DNA of 64,000 nucleotides from NCBI GenBank assembly GCA_013347225.1, contig CP054595.1, positions 2,972,415 to 3,036,414 on the forward strand, written 5' to 3'. The notes under the pieces were generated by a model. That model had not been told where the DNA came from, did no database searches, and saw only the letters and a list, made by a program, of their open reading frames with translations. Origin of the DNA: Candidatus Accumulibacter similis. Lineage in GTDB: Bacteria; Pseudomonadota; Gammaproteobacteria; Burkholderiales; Rhodocyclaceae. The translations under genes and the position numbers were made by a program. Positions 7,949-17,112 of this stretch are shown piece by piece. Within the stretch, counting starts at the first letter, position 1; each line of letters opens with the position of its first letter.

Positions 7949-8677
7949 ATGGACGATGCAACAGTCTCGACCGAGAAGCAGGAGTGCGCAGCAGCGCTCC
8001 GGCAGCACCTGCAGACGGCCAAGCGGCTGCGACTGCAGGCGAACAGCGAGCCGGCAGCCGCGGCGAAGCGCCTGCGCCTGCGCGAGTGGCAGGCCGGACG
8101 TCTCGCGCGCACCCATGCCGATCTGCTGGCGAGCCCCCGTTTCGGCGTCGCGGCGCAATTCTTTCTCTCCGATCTCTACGGCCCGAAGGATTTCAGCAGC
8201 CGCGACGAAGAGGTCGAGCGCATCCTGCCGCTGCTGATCCGCATGCTGCCGGTCTCGGCGCTGCGGACCGTCGCCCTGGCGGTCGAGGTCGACGCGCTGT
8301 CCGAGGAGCTGGACTCGGCGATGGTGGCGGAACTCGAGCGTGCCGGGATGCTCGAGCACATCGACGAGGACGCCTATGCCGCCGCCTACCGCGCCGTCGG
8401 CTGTCGCGCGGAGCGGGAACGGCAGGTGACGCTGATCCGGCAGACCGGCGAAGCCCTTGACCGCCTCGCCCGCAAGCCGCTGCTCAGCACCATGTTGCGG
8501 CTGATGCGCGGCCCGGCGCAGCTCGCCGGACTCGGCGAGCTGCACGACTTTCTCGACCGCGGCTTCAACGCCTTTCGCTGCATGGGCCGGGCCGACGAGT
8601 TCCTCGAATCGATCGACGGCAAGGAGCGTGCGCTGCTCGCGCGGCTGTTCGCCGCGGTCGCCGATCCCTTCGTCTGA
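7949..8677 (+). CDS. Conserved hypothetical protein (FFLSDLYGPKDFSSRD family)
   Basis: A 242-aa soluble, helix-rich protein. The conserved block FFLSDLYGPKDFSSRDEEVE (about residues 70-90) marks a family widespread in proteobacteria with no established function. The N-terminus is charged and alanine-rich. There are no membrane segments. It is divergently arranged from the aldehyde dehydrogenase operon and followed by a rho-independent terminator at 8816-8856, so it is probably monocistronic. Confidence 0.85.
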   Translation: MDDATVSTEKQECAAALRQHLQTAKRLRLQANSEPAAAAKRLRLREWQAGRLARTHADLLASPRFGVAAQFFLSDLYGPKDFSSRDEEVERILPLLIRMLPVSALRTVALAVEVDALSEELDSAMVAELERAGMLEHIDEDAYAAAYRAVGCRAERERQVTLIRQTGEALDRLARKPLLSTMLRLMRGPAQLAGLGELHDFLDRGFNAFRCMGRADEFLESIDGKERALLARLFAAVADPFV

Positions 8678-9017
8678 TCGTCCGCTACACGTTGTGACAC
8701 AAAAGGCCAACTACTTCACAGATCCCGCGGGTTCAAGTCTGTAGCATTCGTTCTGTCGCCGGGGCACACCCCTCCCCTCCCCCTCCCCCAAAGTGGTCCG
8801 GCGACTGCTTCACCCGGCCCGCTCAGTCCCCCCCTGGCGGGCCGTTTCTTTTTCTGCCGTGCTTTGCAGGCGGGACCTTCGACAAACGGCCGACCGGCAT
8901 TGTGGAGCAACCACCCCACGCCTCTGCCGGGCGCCGCGCCGGCGACGACTTTTCCTTCTTGTCGGGCGCATTCTGTGAGCCCGTAGAGCCCAACACTGAT
9001 CTCCATGACGCAGCATC
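8678..9017. other. Intergenic region between hypothetical gene and IS remnant
   Basis: Contains a C-rich run (about 8766-8790) and the terminator at 8816-8856. No coding signal is seen. The left end of the IS remnant probably lies in the last 100 bases, but I could not identify an inverted repeat. Confidence 0.5.
8816..8856 (+). terminator. Rho-independent terminator
   Basis: A perfect 7-bp stem GGCCCGC/GCGGGCC (8816-8822 and 8837-8843) is followed by GTTTCTTTTTCT. It lies 140 bp after the gene ending at 8677. Confidence 0.75.
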
Positions 9018-9485
9018 ATGAGCCTGTGCGGCGAGTTTGCATTTCCTGCTGAAAGCCGAAGCCCGTAGCCTGTTCGTGGTCCGGGTTCTGGCCGTGAGTG
9101 ACGATGAGGCCCTGATCCGCCAGCTGCGCTGGGGCAAAGGGGAGTAGGTGGTCTGCCCGCACTACGGCATGGCGCACCGGCACTACTTCCGGCCGACCCG
9201 CAAGATCTGGCGCTGTGCGGGCTGCCAGGATGATTTCTCGGTCACTCCGGAACGATCTTCGCCTTCCACAAGCTGTCCCTGCGGCTGTACCTGGCGGCGG
9301 CGATCCTGTTCACCAACCCCGTCAAGGGCATTTCTGTCCTGCACGTGGGCCGCGACTTGGGCGTATCGTACAAGACCGATTACGTTCTGCTGCACAAGAT
9401 TCGCGAGAGCCTGCTGGTGCGCCGGGACGAATGCGCACTGTCGGGTGAGGTTCACGTCGACGGGGCGTACATGTCCGTCACGGCC
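9018..9485 (+). pseudogene. Degenerate IS1595-family transposase fragment
   Basis: Translation of consecutive frames gives MSLCGEF, then LLKAEARSLFVVRVLAVSDD, QLRWGKGE, a stop codon, VVCPHYGMAHRHYF, RPTRKIWRCAGCQDDFSVT (zinc-ribbon N-terminus), and after another frameshift IFAFHKLSLRLYLAAAILFT, LGVSYKTDYVLLHKIRESLL and GEVHVDGAYMS. These are successive blocks of IS1595/ISXO2-like transposases. At least two frameshifts and one internal stop are present, and the sequence ends shortly after the first catalytic aspartate (VHVDGAYM). It cannot produce an active enzyme. The 3' part has been replaced by the gene on the opposite strand. Confidence 0.85.
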
Positions 9486-9881
9486 GGCCGGGACCAAGGT
9501 CCCGCTACGCTGCAGGCCACGCAGCACGTCAATGGCGTTGTTCCGCATCTGCTTGATCATGACGGTGGTCGCCTCCAGTCCCCGGCGGGCCGTCAGCGCA
9601 TCGCCGATCTGGCGGCTGCTCAGCGCCGCATCTTGCGCCTCGCCGAAAATCTCGAGGACCATGCGCCGGCATTCACCCGGCCGGAACAAGCGGTTTCGCA
9701 CCCGACGGGCCTTGATCCAGATCGTCCGCAGGTCGATTTCCGGGGAAGACAGCCTGAGGGTCGCGTCGAGGTGGGCCAAGTCATCGGCCAGACGTCCCAT
9801 TTCCTTCCGGTGATGCTCGATCAGCCCCGTCAGTTCCGCGCGTTTGGTGATCAGGGCCGCAACGACGTGGCTCTCTGCCAT
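9471..9881 (-). pseudogene. Small mobile-element-associated hypothetical protein, 3' end disrupted
   Basis: The first 135 residues (MAESHVVAALITKRAELTGL..., later FRPGECRRMVLEIFGEA, SSRQIGDALTARRGL and LRGLQRSGTLVPAGRDG) are a coherent, charged, helical protein. I know this type as a short conserved protein often found near mobile elements. The reading frame continues past about 9471 only as the antisense of the transposase remnant, so the natural C-terminus (a few residues) is lost at the junction. Whether a run-on protein of 232 aa is made is unknown. Function unknown. Confidence 0.55.
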
Positions 9882-9932
9882 GAGAAATGTTCGCGCCTGC
9901 CAGTCGTGAGCTGGGCGATGACCACCAGCCAG

Positions 9933-10889
9933 TCACTTGGTCAGCCGGACCAGGATCGCGTCCCCGGCCAGCACGCCGGCCGCCGCAACGCGCCGACGCT
10001 GCCGCCGCCAGATCCCCGCGAAGCGCCCCACGCCCGCCACCAGATCCGCGAGGCGTTTCACCCTGCCCACGCGGCGGCTTGGGCCATAAGACACCAGCTT
10101 GAAGGCGCCCATGGCAAAGCGCAGCGGCGAGGCCGGGGGCGAAAACAGATCACATTCACAGTCCAACCTCCTGGCCAGCGCGCGGTAGGCTGTCGGATTC
10201 CACCGGCCCAAGTGGTGCGGTGGATGGTTCAGCACATCGAACCACTCCGACTCGAACGACATCGGGGAGTTGGGCGTGCTGACCCATAGCGATCCTCCGG
10301 GCTTCAAGAGCGAGAGCATCTGCTCCACGAACTCCACCGGCTGCTCGACATGTTCCAAGCAGTGGAAAGAGGTCACGGCGTCCAAGGACTGCATAGCCAC
10401 GAATCCCGCGCCCAGGGCGGACTCGATGCTGCCGCAATGGCTGGGCAGCCCCTTCGCCTCGCATTCGCGAATGGCCAATGGGCTGAAATCCAGGGCGTGG
10501 CGGGCCTTGATGGGAAGAAAGTTCAAGGAGGACAGGAACCGTCCCGATCCGCACCCCACATCCAACACCGTGAACCCGTCGGTTCGGCCTGCGGATTCAG
10601 CACGCAAGCGATCCGCCACCTCGCGATACTCCCAGCGCGTCCCCGGGTAATAGAACGGGAACCCGCCGATCCACTGGTAGAACACCTCCGAACCCGCCCT
10701 TGGCGGCCAGGCAAATTCAAAGTCTGTTTCGACACAGCGCCAAAGCGAGTAGTCACACTCCACAGCTGTCGCAGGCGGTGGTTCTTGAAAATACTCCTCG
10801 AGAGACTTCCGAAGAAGGACCTCGGGCAGGTCGCGAACCCGCTGGGGCGGGCGGTCGCTCAGCGGGCTTTTCGGGAGATGCTGTGTCAT
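9933..10889 (-). CDS. Class I SAM-dependent methyltransferase
   Basis: About 318 aa. The SAM-binding motif I is VLDVGCGSGRFLSSL. It is followed by ALDFSPLAIRECEAKG (motif II), SLDAVTSFHCLEHVEQP and LLKPGGSLWVSTPN, a Methyltransf_11/23 pattern. Enzymes of this type in polysaccharide loci methylate sugars or glycolipid intermediates. The position between IS debris and the eps locus fits an accessory modifying enzyme, but the substrate is inferred. A GTG start at 10901 is an alternative to the ATG at 10889; no strong ribosome site decides. Confidence 0.85.
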   Translation of the reverse strand: MTQHLPKSPLSDRPPQRVRDLPEVLLRKSLEEYFQEPPPATAVECDYSLWRCVETDFEFAWPPRAGSEVFYQWIGGFPFYYPGTRWEYREVADRLRAESAGRTDGFTVLDVGCGSGRFLSSLNFLPIKARHALDFSPLAIRECEAKGLPSHCGSIESALGAGFVAMQSLDAVTSFHCLEHVEQPVEFVEQMLSLLKPGGSLWVSTPNSPMSFESEWFDVLNHPPHHLGRWNPTAYRALARRLDCECDLFSPPASPLRFAMGAFKLVSYGPSRRVGRVKRLADLVAGVGRFAGIWRRQRRRVAAAGVLAGDAILVRLTK

Positions 10890-10950
10890 CACTGCGCTCA
10901 CTAGAAAGGTTCAAGAAGGATGGGAGATCCAACGGCACATTCGCAGGTAG

Positions 10951-11754
10951 TCAGGGCACGTGCATCAATCCCATGAAAGATCGAGGAATCGAGCGTGCAG
11001 GCTGTCGGAAGTCGTGGCGATGCGGCGGTGCAGCGGAGATGAGCCGATAGGGCGACAGATCGCTATCGGCCAGCCGCAGCCCCGCGCCATAGACAGGCGG
11101 CAGCGGAGCCGGCGCGATCGCTGCGTCGCCGTAGTCGCGGAGAACCCGCGCCACGTAGCCGCGGGTCTCGGCATAGGGCGGAATCTGGTTGCCGTGGCGC
11201 ATGACGGCCCCTTCGCCGGCGTTGTACGCCGCCAGCGCCAGCGGCACGCTGTTGAAGCGGTCGAGCAGCAGCCGCAGGTAGGCCGTACCGGCACTGACAT
11301 TGCTCTCCGGGTGCTCGCGGTCGGCGACGCCGAAGCGACTGGCGGTGGCGGGCATCAGTTGCATCAGGCCGACTGCGCCCTTGGGCGAGACGGCGTCCGG
11401 CCGATAGCCCGACTCGGCGCGGATCACCGCATGGACCAGCCCCGGATCGACGCCCCTGGCGCGCGCCTGCCGTTCGATCAGCGGCGAGAACGGGTTCGTC
11501 ACCCGCAGCCGCTGCGCTGCGCCACTGCCACTGCCGCTGCCGACGGGCCGGCCCGCGGTGCCCTGCAGCACGTACTCCGAGCGCTGGATGCTCAAGCGGA
11601 AGGGGCCAGGTTCGCTCGCCACCCTGGCCGACGGAACCGGGGGTCGCAACTCGGCAGCTGACGGCGCAGCCGGCAGCGGCGGCGCCGCGAGCAGCAGCGC
11701 CGCCGACCAGAGTGCGCGCAGCCGCAGGCGCCGACCGTCAATACGCACCGGCAT
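10951..11754 (-). CDS. Lytic transglycosylase (SLT domain)
   Basis: A 267-aa exported protein. A signal peptide (LWSAALLLAAPPLPAAPSAA) is followed by a linker. The SLT fold spans about residues 95-215: VHAVIRAESGYRPDAVSPKG with the catalytic glutamate, GLMQLMPATASRFGV, and ALAAYNAGEGAV. It cleaves peptidoglycan glycan strands in the periplasm. The start lies 17 bp inside the end of the sugar transferase gene, so the two are co-transcribed. Such SLT proteins are regular members of EpsA/XrtB polysaccharide loci, perhaps opening the wall for the export machine (inference). Confidence 0.9.
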   Translation of the reverse strand: MPVRIDGRRLRLRALWSAALLLAAPPLPAAPSAAELRPPVPSARVASEPGPFRLSIQRSEYVLQGTAGRPVGSGSGSGAAQRLRVTNPFSPLIERQARARGVDPGLVHAVIRAESGYRPDAVSPKGAVGLMQLMPATASRFGVADREHPESNVSAGTAYLRLLLDRFNSVPLALAAYNAGEGAVMRHGNQIPPYAETRGYVARVLRDYGDAAIAPAPLPPVYGAGLRLADSDLSPYRLISAAPPHRHDFRQPARSIPRSFMGLMHVP

Positions 11755-13126
11755 CCTTGAAGACGAGGGCGACGGTGCGGAAGATGATGTACAGGTCGAG
11801 CTTCAGCGACCAGTTGCGCAGGTACTCGAGGTCATAGGCGACTCGCCCTTCCATCTTGTCGAGCGTCTGCGTCTCGCCGCGATAGCCGTTGACCTGCGCC
11901 CAGCCGGTGATTCCCGGCTTCACCTTGTGCCGCACCATGTAACCCTTGATCAGCTTGCGGTAGGTCTCGTTGTGCGCAACCGCGTGCGGCCGTGGGCCGA
12001 CGATGCTCATCCTGCCCTGCAGGACGTTGAAGAACTGCGGCAACTCGTCGAGCGATGTCTTGCGCAGGATGGCTCCCGCTCGCGTCACGCGGGGATCGCC
12101 GCGGCACGCCTGTGCCACCAGCGGCCCGTCCTCGCAGACCGACATCGAGCGGAATTTGTAGACGATGATCTCCTTGCCGTCGAGCCCGTAGCGGCGCTGC
12201 TTGAAGATCACCGAGCCGGGTGAGTCGAGCTTCACCAGCAGCGCCACCAGGAGAAGGATCGGCGAGATGAGGACGAGGATCAGCAGCGAGATGACGATGT
12301 CGCTGCACCGCTTGACGATCCCGTTGAGCCCGGCGAAAGGAGTGTCGCGCACAACCATCACCGGTACGCGCCCGACCGCGTCCATGCGCGCCTGGATGAG
12401 GTCGGTAACGAAGACATCGGGAACGAAGTAGACCGAAGCGGTCGTGTCGCGCAGCGCGTCGAGCAACGACAGGATGCGTGGCTGCGTCGCCATCGGCAGC
12501 GCCAGGTAAATCGCATCGACGGCCTGCTTCTTCGCGTAATCGGCGACGTCGGCAAGGCGCCCCTTGAGCTGATCGGCGGCAATGCCGAGGCGCTCGACTT
12601 CGCGATCATCAAAATAGCCGTCCAGTTTGATCCCCAACATCGGATGCGCCGCAATCTGCGCCGCCAGGTGTTTGCCCAACCCGTTGCAGCCGACGATGAC
12701 TCCCCGCCGCGCCGGCCCGCTGGCGCGCAGCAGCAGGGGCATCACCTGCCGCAGGAACAGATGACCACTCAGCTGCAACAGCGGCGTCAGCCACAGCAGG
12801 CCAAGCAGGACTTCCGGTGGGAAAACCTTGTAGAGACTGGTCGCCCAGCCGAAGAAAACGAGCAACGAAGCGTTTGCCAGCCAATTGAGGAACACTTCAC
12901 GGACAACGTGCCGCAGCCGCAGCTGAATCAGGCTTTTTCCCGGGAAACCGACGGCAAAGAGAAGAACGCCGAATACCAGATAATGGTTGTAGGCATCATC
13001 ACCGGACCAGTACATCAGCAGGACAAGAGCAACGATCTGCGCCGCTGGGTCAACCAGCGACTCGACGAACTGGAACAATGATCCGCCTACCCTATTGACG
13101 CCGAAAAATGGTCTGTTTCTGGCCAT
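11738..13126 (-). CDS. epsB: Undecaprenyl-phosphate sugar phosphotransferase (WcaJ/EpsB type)
   Basis: 462 aa, the usual length of polyprenyl glucosylphosphotransferases. Four to five hydrophobic segments fill the first 130 residues. Next comes a nucleotide-binding-like domain ([20 protein letters not shown]). The C-terminal bacterial sugar transferase domain starts at [17 protein letters not shown] and includes [32 protein letters not shown] and [15 protein letters not shown]. It loads the first sugar phosphate onto undecaprenyl phosphate at the inner membrane, initiating the repeat unit. The ATG at 13126 gives family length; a longer frame upstream has no family similarity. Confidence 0.93.
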   Translation of the reverse strand: MARNRPFFGVNRVGGSLFQFVESLVDPAAQIVALVLLMYWSGDDAYNHYLVFGVLLFAVGFPGKSLIQLRLRHVVREVFLNWLANASLLVFFGWATSLYKVFPPEVLLGLLWLTPLLQLSGHLFLRQVMPLLLRASGPARRGVIVGCNGLGKHLAAQIAAHPMLGIKLDGYFDDREVERLGIAADQLKGRLADVADYAKKQAVDAIYLALPMATQPRILSLLDALRDTTASVYFVPDVFVTDLIQARMDAVGRVPVMVVRDTPFAGLNGIVKRCSDIVISLLILVLISPILLLVALLVKLDSPGSVIFKQRRYGLDGKEIIVYKFRSMSVCEDGPLVAQACRGDPRVTRAGAILRKTSLDELPQFFNVLQGRMSIVGPRPHAVAHNETYRKLIKGYMVRHKVKPGITGWAQVNGYRGETQTLDKMEGRVAYDLEYLRNWSLKLDLYIIFRTVALVFKDAGAY

Positions 13127-13539
13127 CGCAATCGCTTCCCGCAAGAAAATGCACGTCTGTTTAATCTCCCAGACGCGTTTCGCCCCGCGCCAGCCGGCCG
13201 GGTCGATGAGTCTGTCATCACACGGCCATTCTATAGACTGAAAGCGCCGCCACCGTGACGTAGTTCTCACCGGGGAAATCGACCGCATGGCAAGCTTCGC
13301 AGCGTCGGAAATGCGGAAAAGACGTAATCGGCGCCAGGCAACATCAGGCTGTCGATCGCGGTCAGACATCCGCATCGGACGATGGCGCTCGCGGACGAAA
13401 CAAGCTGCTGGCAAGCCAAGGCGGCAGAGCACTTGGCAGCACGAGAGGGCCTGCCGGGGCGTCCGCAGGGCGGCCGATAACGATAATCGGTGATCGCGGC
13501 TACCGACAGGCAGGCGAGTTTCACCAACAGAGAAACCAG
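13127..13539. other. Divergent intergenic region between epsB and epsA
   Basis: No gene is seen. It must hold the promoters of the minus-strand epsB-SLT unit and plus-strand epsA. No sigma-54 site or the 17-bp eps element was found in it. Confidence 0.5.
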
Positions 13540-14343
13540 ATGATCCTGACTTCATCGGCAAACGACTTCGACAGCGCCCTGCTGGTGAGGACGATGCGCG
13601 CCTCGCTGGCGGTGGAAAGTCACCTGAGCCTTCTGCTGTGGTTGCAGGGGGACGTCCGCCGCATGATTCCGCACGACGTGCTTGTCTCCTGCAACGGGTC
13701 GCTCGGTAGTGAAGCCTATCACTACGATATTGTTTCGGCGATTCCGGGACTGCGCACCTCGCTGGTGCCTCCGCGCACGGTGCAGATATTCGCCGAGCGG
13801 ATTCACGAGGACTGGGCTGCGGCCGCGAACAATGCCGGTCCGGCCGCGCTCTCCCGTGACTTCGCACGCTACCTTGCGGATGCAGAACCGCACGCCGCCC
13901 TGGCGACGATGAAACACGCCCTCTGCCACGCCATCCCGGATACGCGTGTCAGGGTCGATCACCTGTACATCCTGCTGCGGCAGCGAGAGGGATTCAGCAG
14001 CCAGGAACGGCGCCTGTTCGAGCTGCTGTTGCCGCACGTCGACGCCGCGTTCAGCAAGATCGAAGCCCTTCCGGTCCTGGCAAGGAGCCGTCCCGGCTAT
14101 ACGAGCGTGCTCGACTCGCTCGGTGTCAGCAGCCTCAGCAACCGTGAGCGCGAGATCCTGGAATGGGTCCGCCGCGGCAAGACCAATGTCGAGATCGGCA
14201 TGATCCTCGGCATCAGTGGCTTCACGGTCAAGAACCACCTGAAGAGCATCTTCCAGAAGATCAATGTCAGCAACCGGGCGCAAGCGGTGGGCAAGCTTGA
14301 AGCGCTGAACACTTCCAGCAGCCGCTCCCTCGTCACCGGCTGA
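13540..14343 (+). CDS. epsA: LuxR-type transcriptional regulator EpsA (XrtB/PEP-CTERM associated)
   Basis: 267 aa. The N-terminal 190 residues (LRTSLVPPRTVQIFAERIHE, CHAIPDTRVRVDHLYILLR) form the sensor-like domain specific to EpsA. The C-terminal LuxR/GerE helix-turn-helix spans about residues 200-255: LSNREREILEWVRRGKTNVE, IGMILGISGFTVKNHLKSIF, QKINVSNRAQAV. Family members sit beside exosortase-B polysaccharide loci and are thought to control them. The location opposite the initiating transferase fits. The signal it senses is unknown. Confidence 0.9.
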   Translation: MILTSSANDFDSALLVRTMRASLAVESHLSLLLWLQGDVRRMIPHDVLVSCNGSLGSEAYHYDIVSAIPGLRTSLVPPRTVQIFAERIHEDWAAAANNAGPAALSRDFARYLADAEPHAALATMKHALCHAIPDTRVRVDHLYILLRQREGFSSQERRLFELLLPHVDAAFSKIEALPVLARSRPGYTSVLDSLGVSSLSNREREILEWVRRGKTNVEIGMILGISGFTVKNHLKSIFQKINVSNRAQAVGKLEALNTSSSRSLVTG

Positions 14344-14608
14344 ACGGTCGTCGGCCGCACAGGCAAGCATACCGCTCAGCGCTCCGCCACCATCCCTCGT
14401 GGCAGCCACATAGGGCCGGAAGCGCTGTCGCGCCGCCTGCAGTCGTCAGGCGACGCTGGTTCCAGATTTGAGAGGCCGGGGCGTGACATTGCGGCCTTCG
14501 CGATCCGACGCAAGAAACAAGAAACCGCCATCGCGAGCGGCAAGGCGGCAGGTGAATAAGGTCTGAATTCGCCACCGTCCGCGCACGCAAACCACACGGG
14601 TCAACGGA

Positions 14609-14644
14609 AAAGCTTCCTGTTCCGTGGTCGGCACAGGAAGCTTT
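14609..14644. terminator. Hairpin downstream of epsA
   Basis: A perfect 12-bp inverted repeat AAAGCTTCCTGT/ACAGGAAGCTTT has a 12-nt loop. There is no strong T-run, so it is only a possible terminator, 265 bp after epsA. Confidence 0.35.
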
Positions 14645-14762
14645 CTGCCATCAAGTCGTACCTACCTGATCCCGGTTCAGTCAGCGACCCAGTCGGAACC
14701 AAATGATCCTGATCCAGCTCGCAGGCGGTACCGCAAGGAAGGCCCGGATCCAACGCCCGGAT

Positions 14763-14804
14763 CCGCGTCATTATGTTTGCGAGTCGCCTCGCATGATGAC
14801 GCGG
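14763..14804 (-). terminator. Hairpin after the eps-locus PEP-CTERM gene
   Basis: CCGCGTCATTATG pairs with CATGATGACGCGG (one wobble), and the inner stem GCGAG/CTCGC extends it. It begins 20 bp past the stop at 14825. A T-run is lacking, so terminator function is tentative. Confidence 0.45.
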
Positions 14805-14824
14805 AACACCACTCAGTCAGCGGC

Positions 14825-15493
14825 TCAGACGCCAGAGCGGCTGCGGCGACGGGCGATCGCTCCCACCAGACCAAGTCCAGCGAGCATCATCGCAAAGGCC
14901 TCGGGCTCCGGAACCTGAGTCGTCAGCAGGAAGTCCTGATGATTCGCGTTGGTCAGCTTGTCGGCGAAGAGGGTCGGCAAGGTCGAATTGATGTTGCCCC
15001 ATTGCGCATTCAGGTTGTTGATGGCGGTTTGCGTGCCGGCATTTCCACTGGTGGCCTTGAACGTACCGCTCGCGAGATTGTACGTACCGCCCGTCTCGTA
15101 AATTACTTCCCACACCGCCGATTGCATGGCTGCCGATTTGTCTGCCGAGTTGTTGAAGGTGGGGTTGGCGGCGAGCCAAGTAAGCAGCCGGCTCAGCCCC
15201 AGATAAACGGGGTTGGTCCAGGCCGTGGTACCAGAAACGATCGAATACGTGTAGCTCGTATTGAAGCTGAAGCTCTGCGTCAGTTCGGCGCAGAAGGTGG
15301 TGAAGGCGTTGCCGTCGAGGGTGCCCGAGAACTGTCCGGCTCCACCGCTATAACTCGGCGAAACGACGCTGACACTGGATGGTCCGCCATTGGTGTAACC
15401 AGTCATAAAGACCGTTGACGCGGCGGCTGGAGCAGCAAACGAGGCTGCCAGGCCCAGGGCGGCAATACCCCTGGCGATTTTTTTCAGTTCCAT
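14825..15493 (-). CDS. PEP-CTERM sorting-signal protein within the eps locus
   Basis: A 222-aa secreted protein. The signal peptide is ELKKIARGIAALGLAASFAA. The body is rich in Ser, Thr, Asn and Gly. The C-terminal signal is VPEPEAFAMMLAGLGLVGAI with the basic end ARRRSRS. AAGGAAAGGAAACC directly precedes the ATG. It resembles thioester-like or TED-type PEP-CTERM proteins in layout (LLTWLAANPTFNN, AVWEVIYETGGTYN), but I cannot name a function. Unlike the three other PEP-CTERM genes in the window, its upstream region shows no sigma-54 promoter or CTGTCG-N7-TTACAG element. Confidence 0.92.
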   Translation of the reverse strand: MELKKIARGIAALGLAASFAAPAAASTVFMTGYTNGGPSSVSVVSPSYSGGAGQFSGTLDGNAFTTFCAELTQSFSFNTSYTYSIVSGTTAWTNPVYLGLSRLLTWLAANPTFNNSADKSAAMQSAVWEVIYETGGTYNLASGTFKATSGNAGTQTAINNLNAQWGNINSTLPTLFADKLTNANHQDFLLTTQVPEPEAFAMMLAGLGLVGAIARRRSRSGV

Positions 15494-15747
15494 GGTTGGT
15501 TTCCTTTCCTTATTTATTCATAAAATCATGGCTTGTGATCAGGAAACTGGTTCTTCAGTCCCTATTCCACGGTTCCCAATCTACCGGCGCACTCCTCCCC
15601 CGACAATGGCCCGATCGGACTAGTCCCAATGGATGAGCGAACTGCCAAATAATTCTCGGATTGCAGCCCGTGGGCGCGCTATGCTGTAAAGATGATTCTG
15701 AGCATATTCATGAAGAATCATATTTAGCAATATCTTGGGCGGCTTAC

Positions 15748-16869
15748 TTGATTCCTTCTCCCACGACTGCCCAGCTTCCGGAGTACGCGCGCCTGCAGAG
15801 CCTGCAGGCCCTGCGCGGGATCGCTGCGCTGCTGGTGGTGCTCTACCACACGGGGACACTCTACGCCGTACATACCGGCCAAGTGCTGTGGCAGAACGCC
15901 TTCCGGGCTGGGTTCGCCGGCGTCGACGTCTTCTTCGTGCTCAGTGGGGTGGTGATCTGCTGCGCCCACGCCCAGGACATCGGCAGGCCGCAGCGTGCGC
16001 TTCGTTTCGCCGCCCGGCGCAGCTTCCGGCTCCTGCCGGTCTACTGGCTGGTGGTGGCGATGAAGGTGCTCAAGGATGGCGCCACCGTGCCGCTCGTTAC
16101 GCTCCTGGGCGCCGTCCTTCTGGTGCCGGTGCCACGGCCCTACATCACCGTCGCCTGGACCCTGTCGTACGAACTGCTCTTCTACACGCTGTTCTTCGGC
16201 TGCATTCTGCTGCCGTGGCGCCGCTGCGCGGCGCTCCCCCTTCTCGCCCTGCTCGTGCTGCCAATGCTGTCGCTGGCAGGGCCGGCCGATAGCCCGGCGC
16301 TGCAGCAGGCGGCGCGTTTCCTGTTCAACAACCACCTCCTGGAGTTCGCGTTCGGCGTCCTGGTGTATGGCCTGTTGCGACGCTTCGGTCCTCCCTCGGC
16401 GGCTGTCAGCGCCACGTTGGCCGTAGCCGGCGTGGCCGCCTTCGGCGTCGCGGCCGTGCTGGGAACCCGGATCAGCCAGTCGCTCATTGGCCAGATCGGA
16501 CTCAGCGCGCACGACGTGGCCGAGTTGCGGGGCAACGCTGTCCTCGAACAGGCGGTCTACTGCTTCGGCCTGCCCGCCGCCGTGGCGATCCTCGGGCTCA
16601 TCGGGCTCGAGCGCCATGACCGCCTGCGGCTTCCGTGGCAAGGCGGGTTGACGTGGATCGGGGACATCTCCTATTCGCTCTACCTGACGCACGGCTTCGT
16701 GATCAACTCCCTGCTGGGAGTGGGCTCGATACGCGACTGGATCGTGCGCCAGCCGTTGCTGTTGGTCGTCGTCTGGGCGGCAACGCTACTGCTCGCCTCG
16801 ATCCTCCATCGGGCCGTCGAGGTGCCGGCACTGCGCTGGGGCGGGGAGATCAGCAGGCGCCTGAGGTAA
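15748..16869 (+). CDS. Acyltransferase 3 family membrane O-acyltransferase
   Basis: About 373 aa with ten or so membrane segments. The family opening LQSLQALRGIAALLVVLYHT carries the catalytic-type R..H pair, followed by GVDVFFVLSGVVICC and RRSFRLLPVYWL. It would transfer an acyl, usually acetyl, group to sugar hydroxyls of the polysaccharide at the inner membrane. No ATG lies in frame upstream of the conserved block. I take TTG at 15748; an in-frame TTG at 15661 is an alternative, so the start is uncertain. It is the only glycan gene of the locus on the plus strand besides epsA. Confidence 0.85.
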   Translation: MIPSPTTAQLPEYARLQSLQALRGIAALLVVLYHTGTLYAVHTGQVLWQNAFRAGFAGVDVFFVLSGVVICCAHAQDIGRPQRALRFAARRSFRLLPVYWLVVAMKVLKDGATVPLVTLLGAVLLVPVPRPYITVAWTLSYELLFYTLFFGCILLPWRRCAALPLLALLVLPMLSLAGPADSPALQQAARFLFNNHLLEFAFGVLVYGLLRRFGPPSAAVSATLAVAGVAAFGVAAVLGTRISQSLIGQIGLSAHDVAELRGNAVLEQAVYCFGLPAAVAILGLIGLERHDRLRLPWQGGLTWIGDISYSLYLTHGFVINSLLGVGSIRDWIVRQPLLLVVVWAATLLLASILHRAVEVPALRWGGEISRRLR

Positions 16870-17112
16870 AGGCAACGGACAACAACTGGACGGCCAACTG
16901 GATGGGGTTCAACGGACGCCGACAGCGCTAGTGTCGGCGTCGGCCTTGAGCAACGCCGGAATCCGCGCGAGGATGCACGGCACCGGGCCAGCGCCCGTCC
17001 GGCGCGGATGACTTGACGGGGTGCTGCAGCGGCTGCACTCCGTCGCTTCTGGCGTAATGTCCGTGGCCAGGAGCTGGGCCGGGACGCCGGCGGTGGGCCA
17101 CGGCAGCGATCA

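Larger units (their letters stand above)
14344..14824. other. Convergent intergenic region epsA / PEP-CTERM gene
   Basis: No coding gene is supported. It holds two hairpins (14609-14644 and 14763-14804) between the converging genes. Confidence 0.5.

Noticed and set aside
8720-8745. GGGTTCAAGTCTG resembling a tRNA T-loop
   Set aside because: No acceptor or anticodon stem can be built around it.
13254-13275. GTGACGTAG in the epsB-epsA region as a third copy of the 17-bp eps element
   Set aside because: Only a short core matches; the flanking bases do not.
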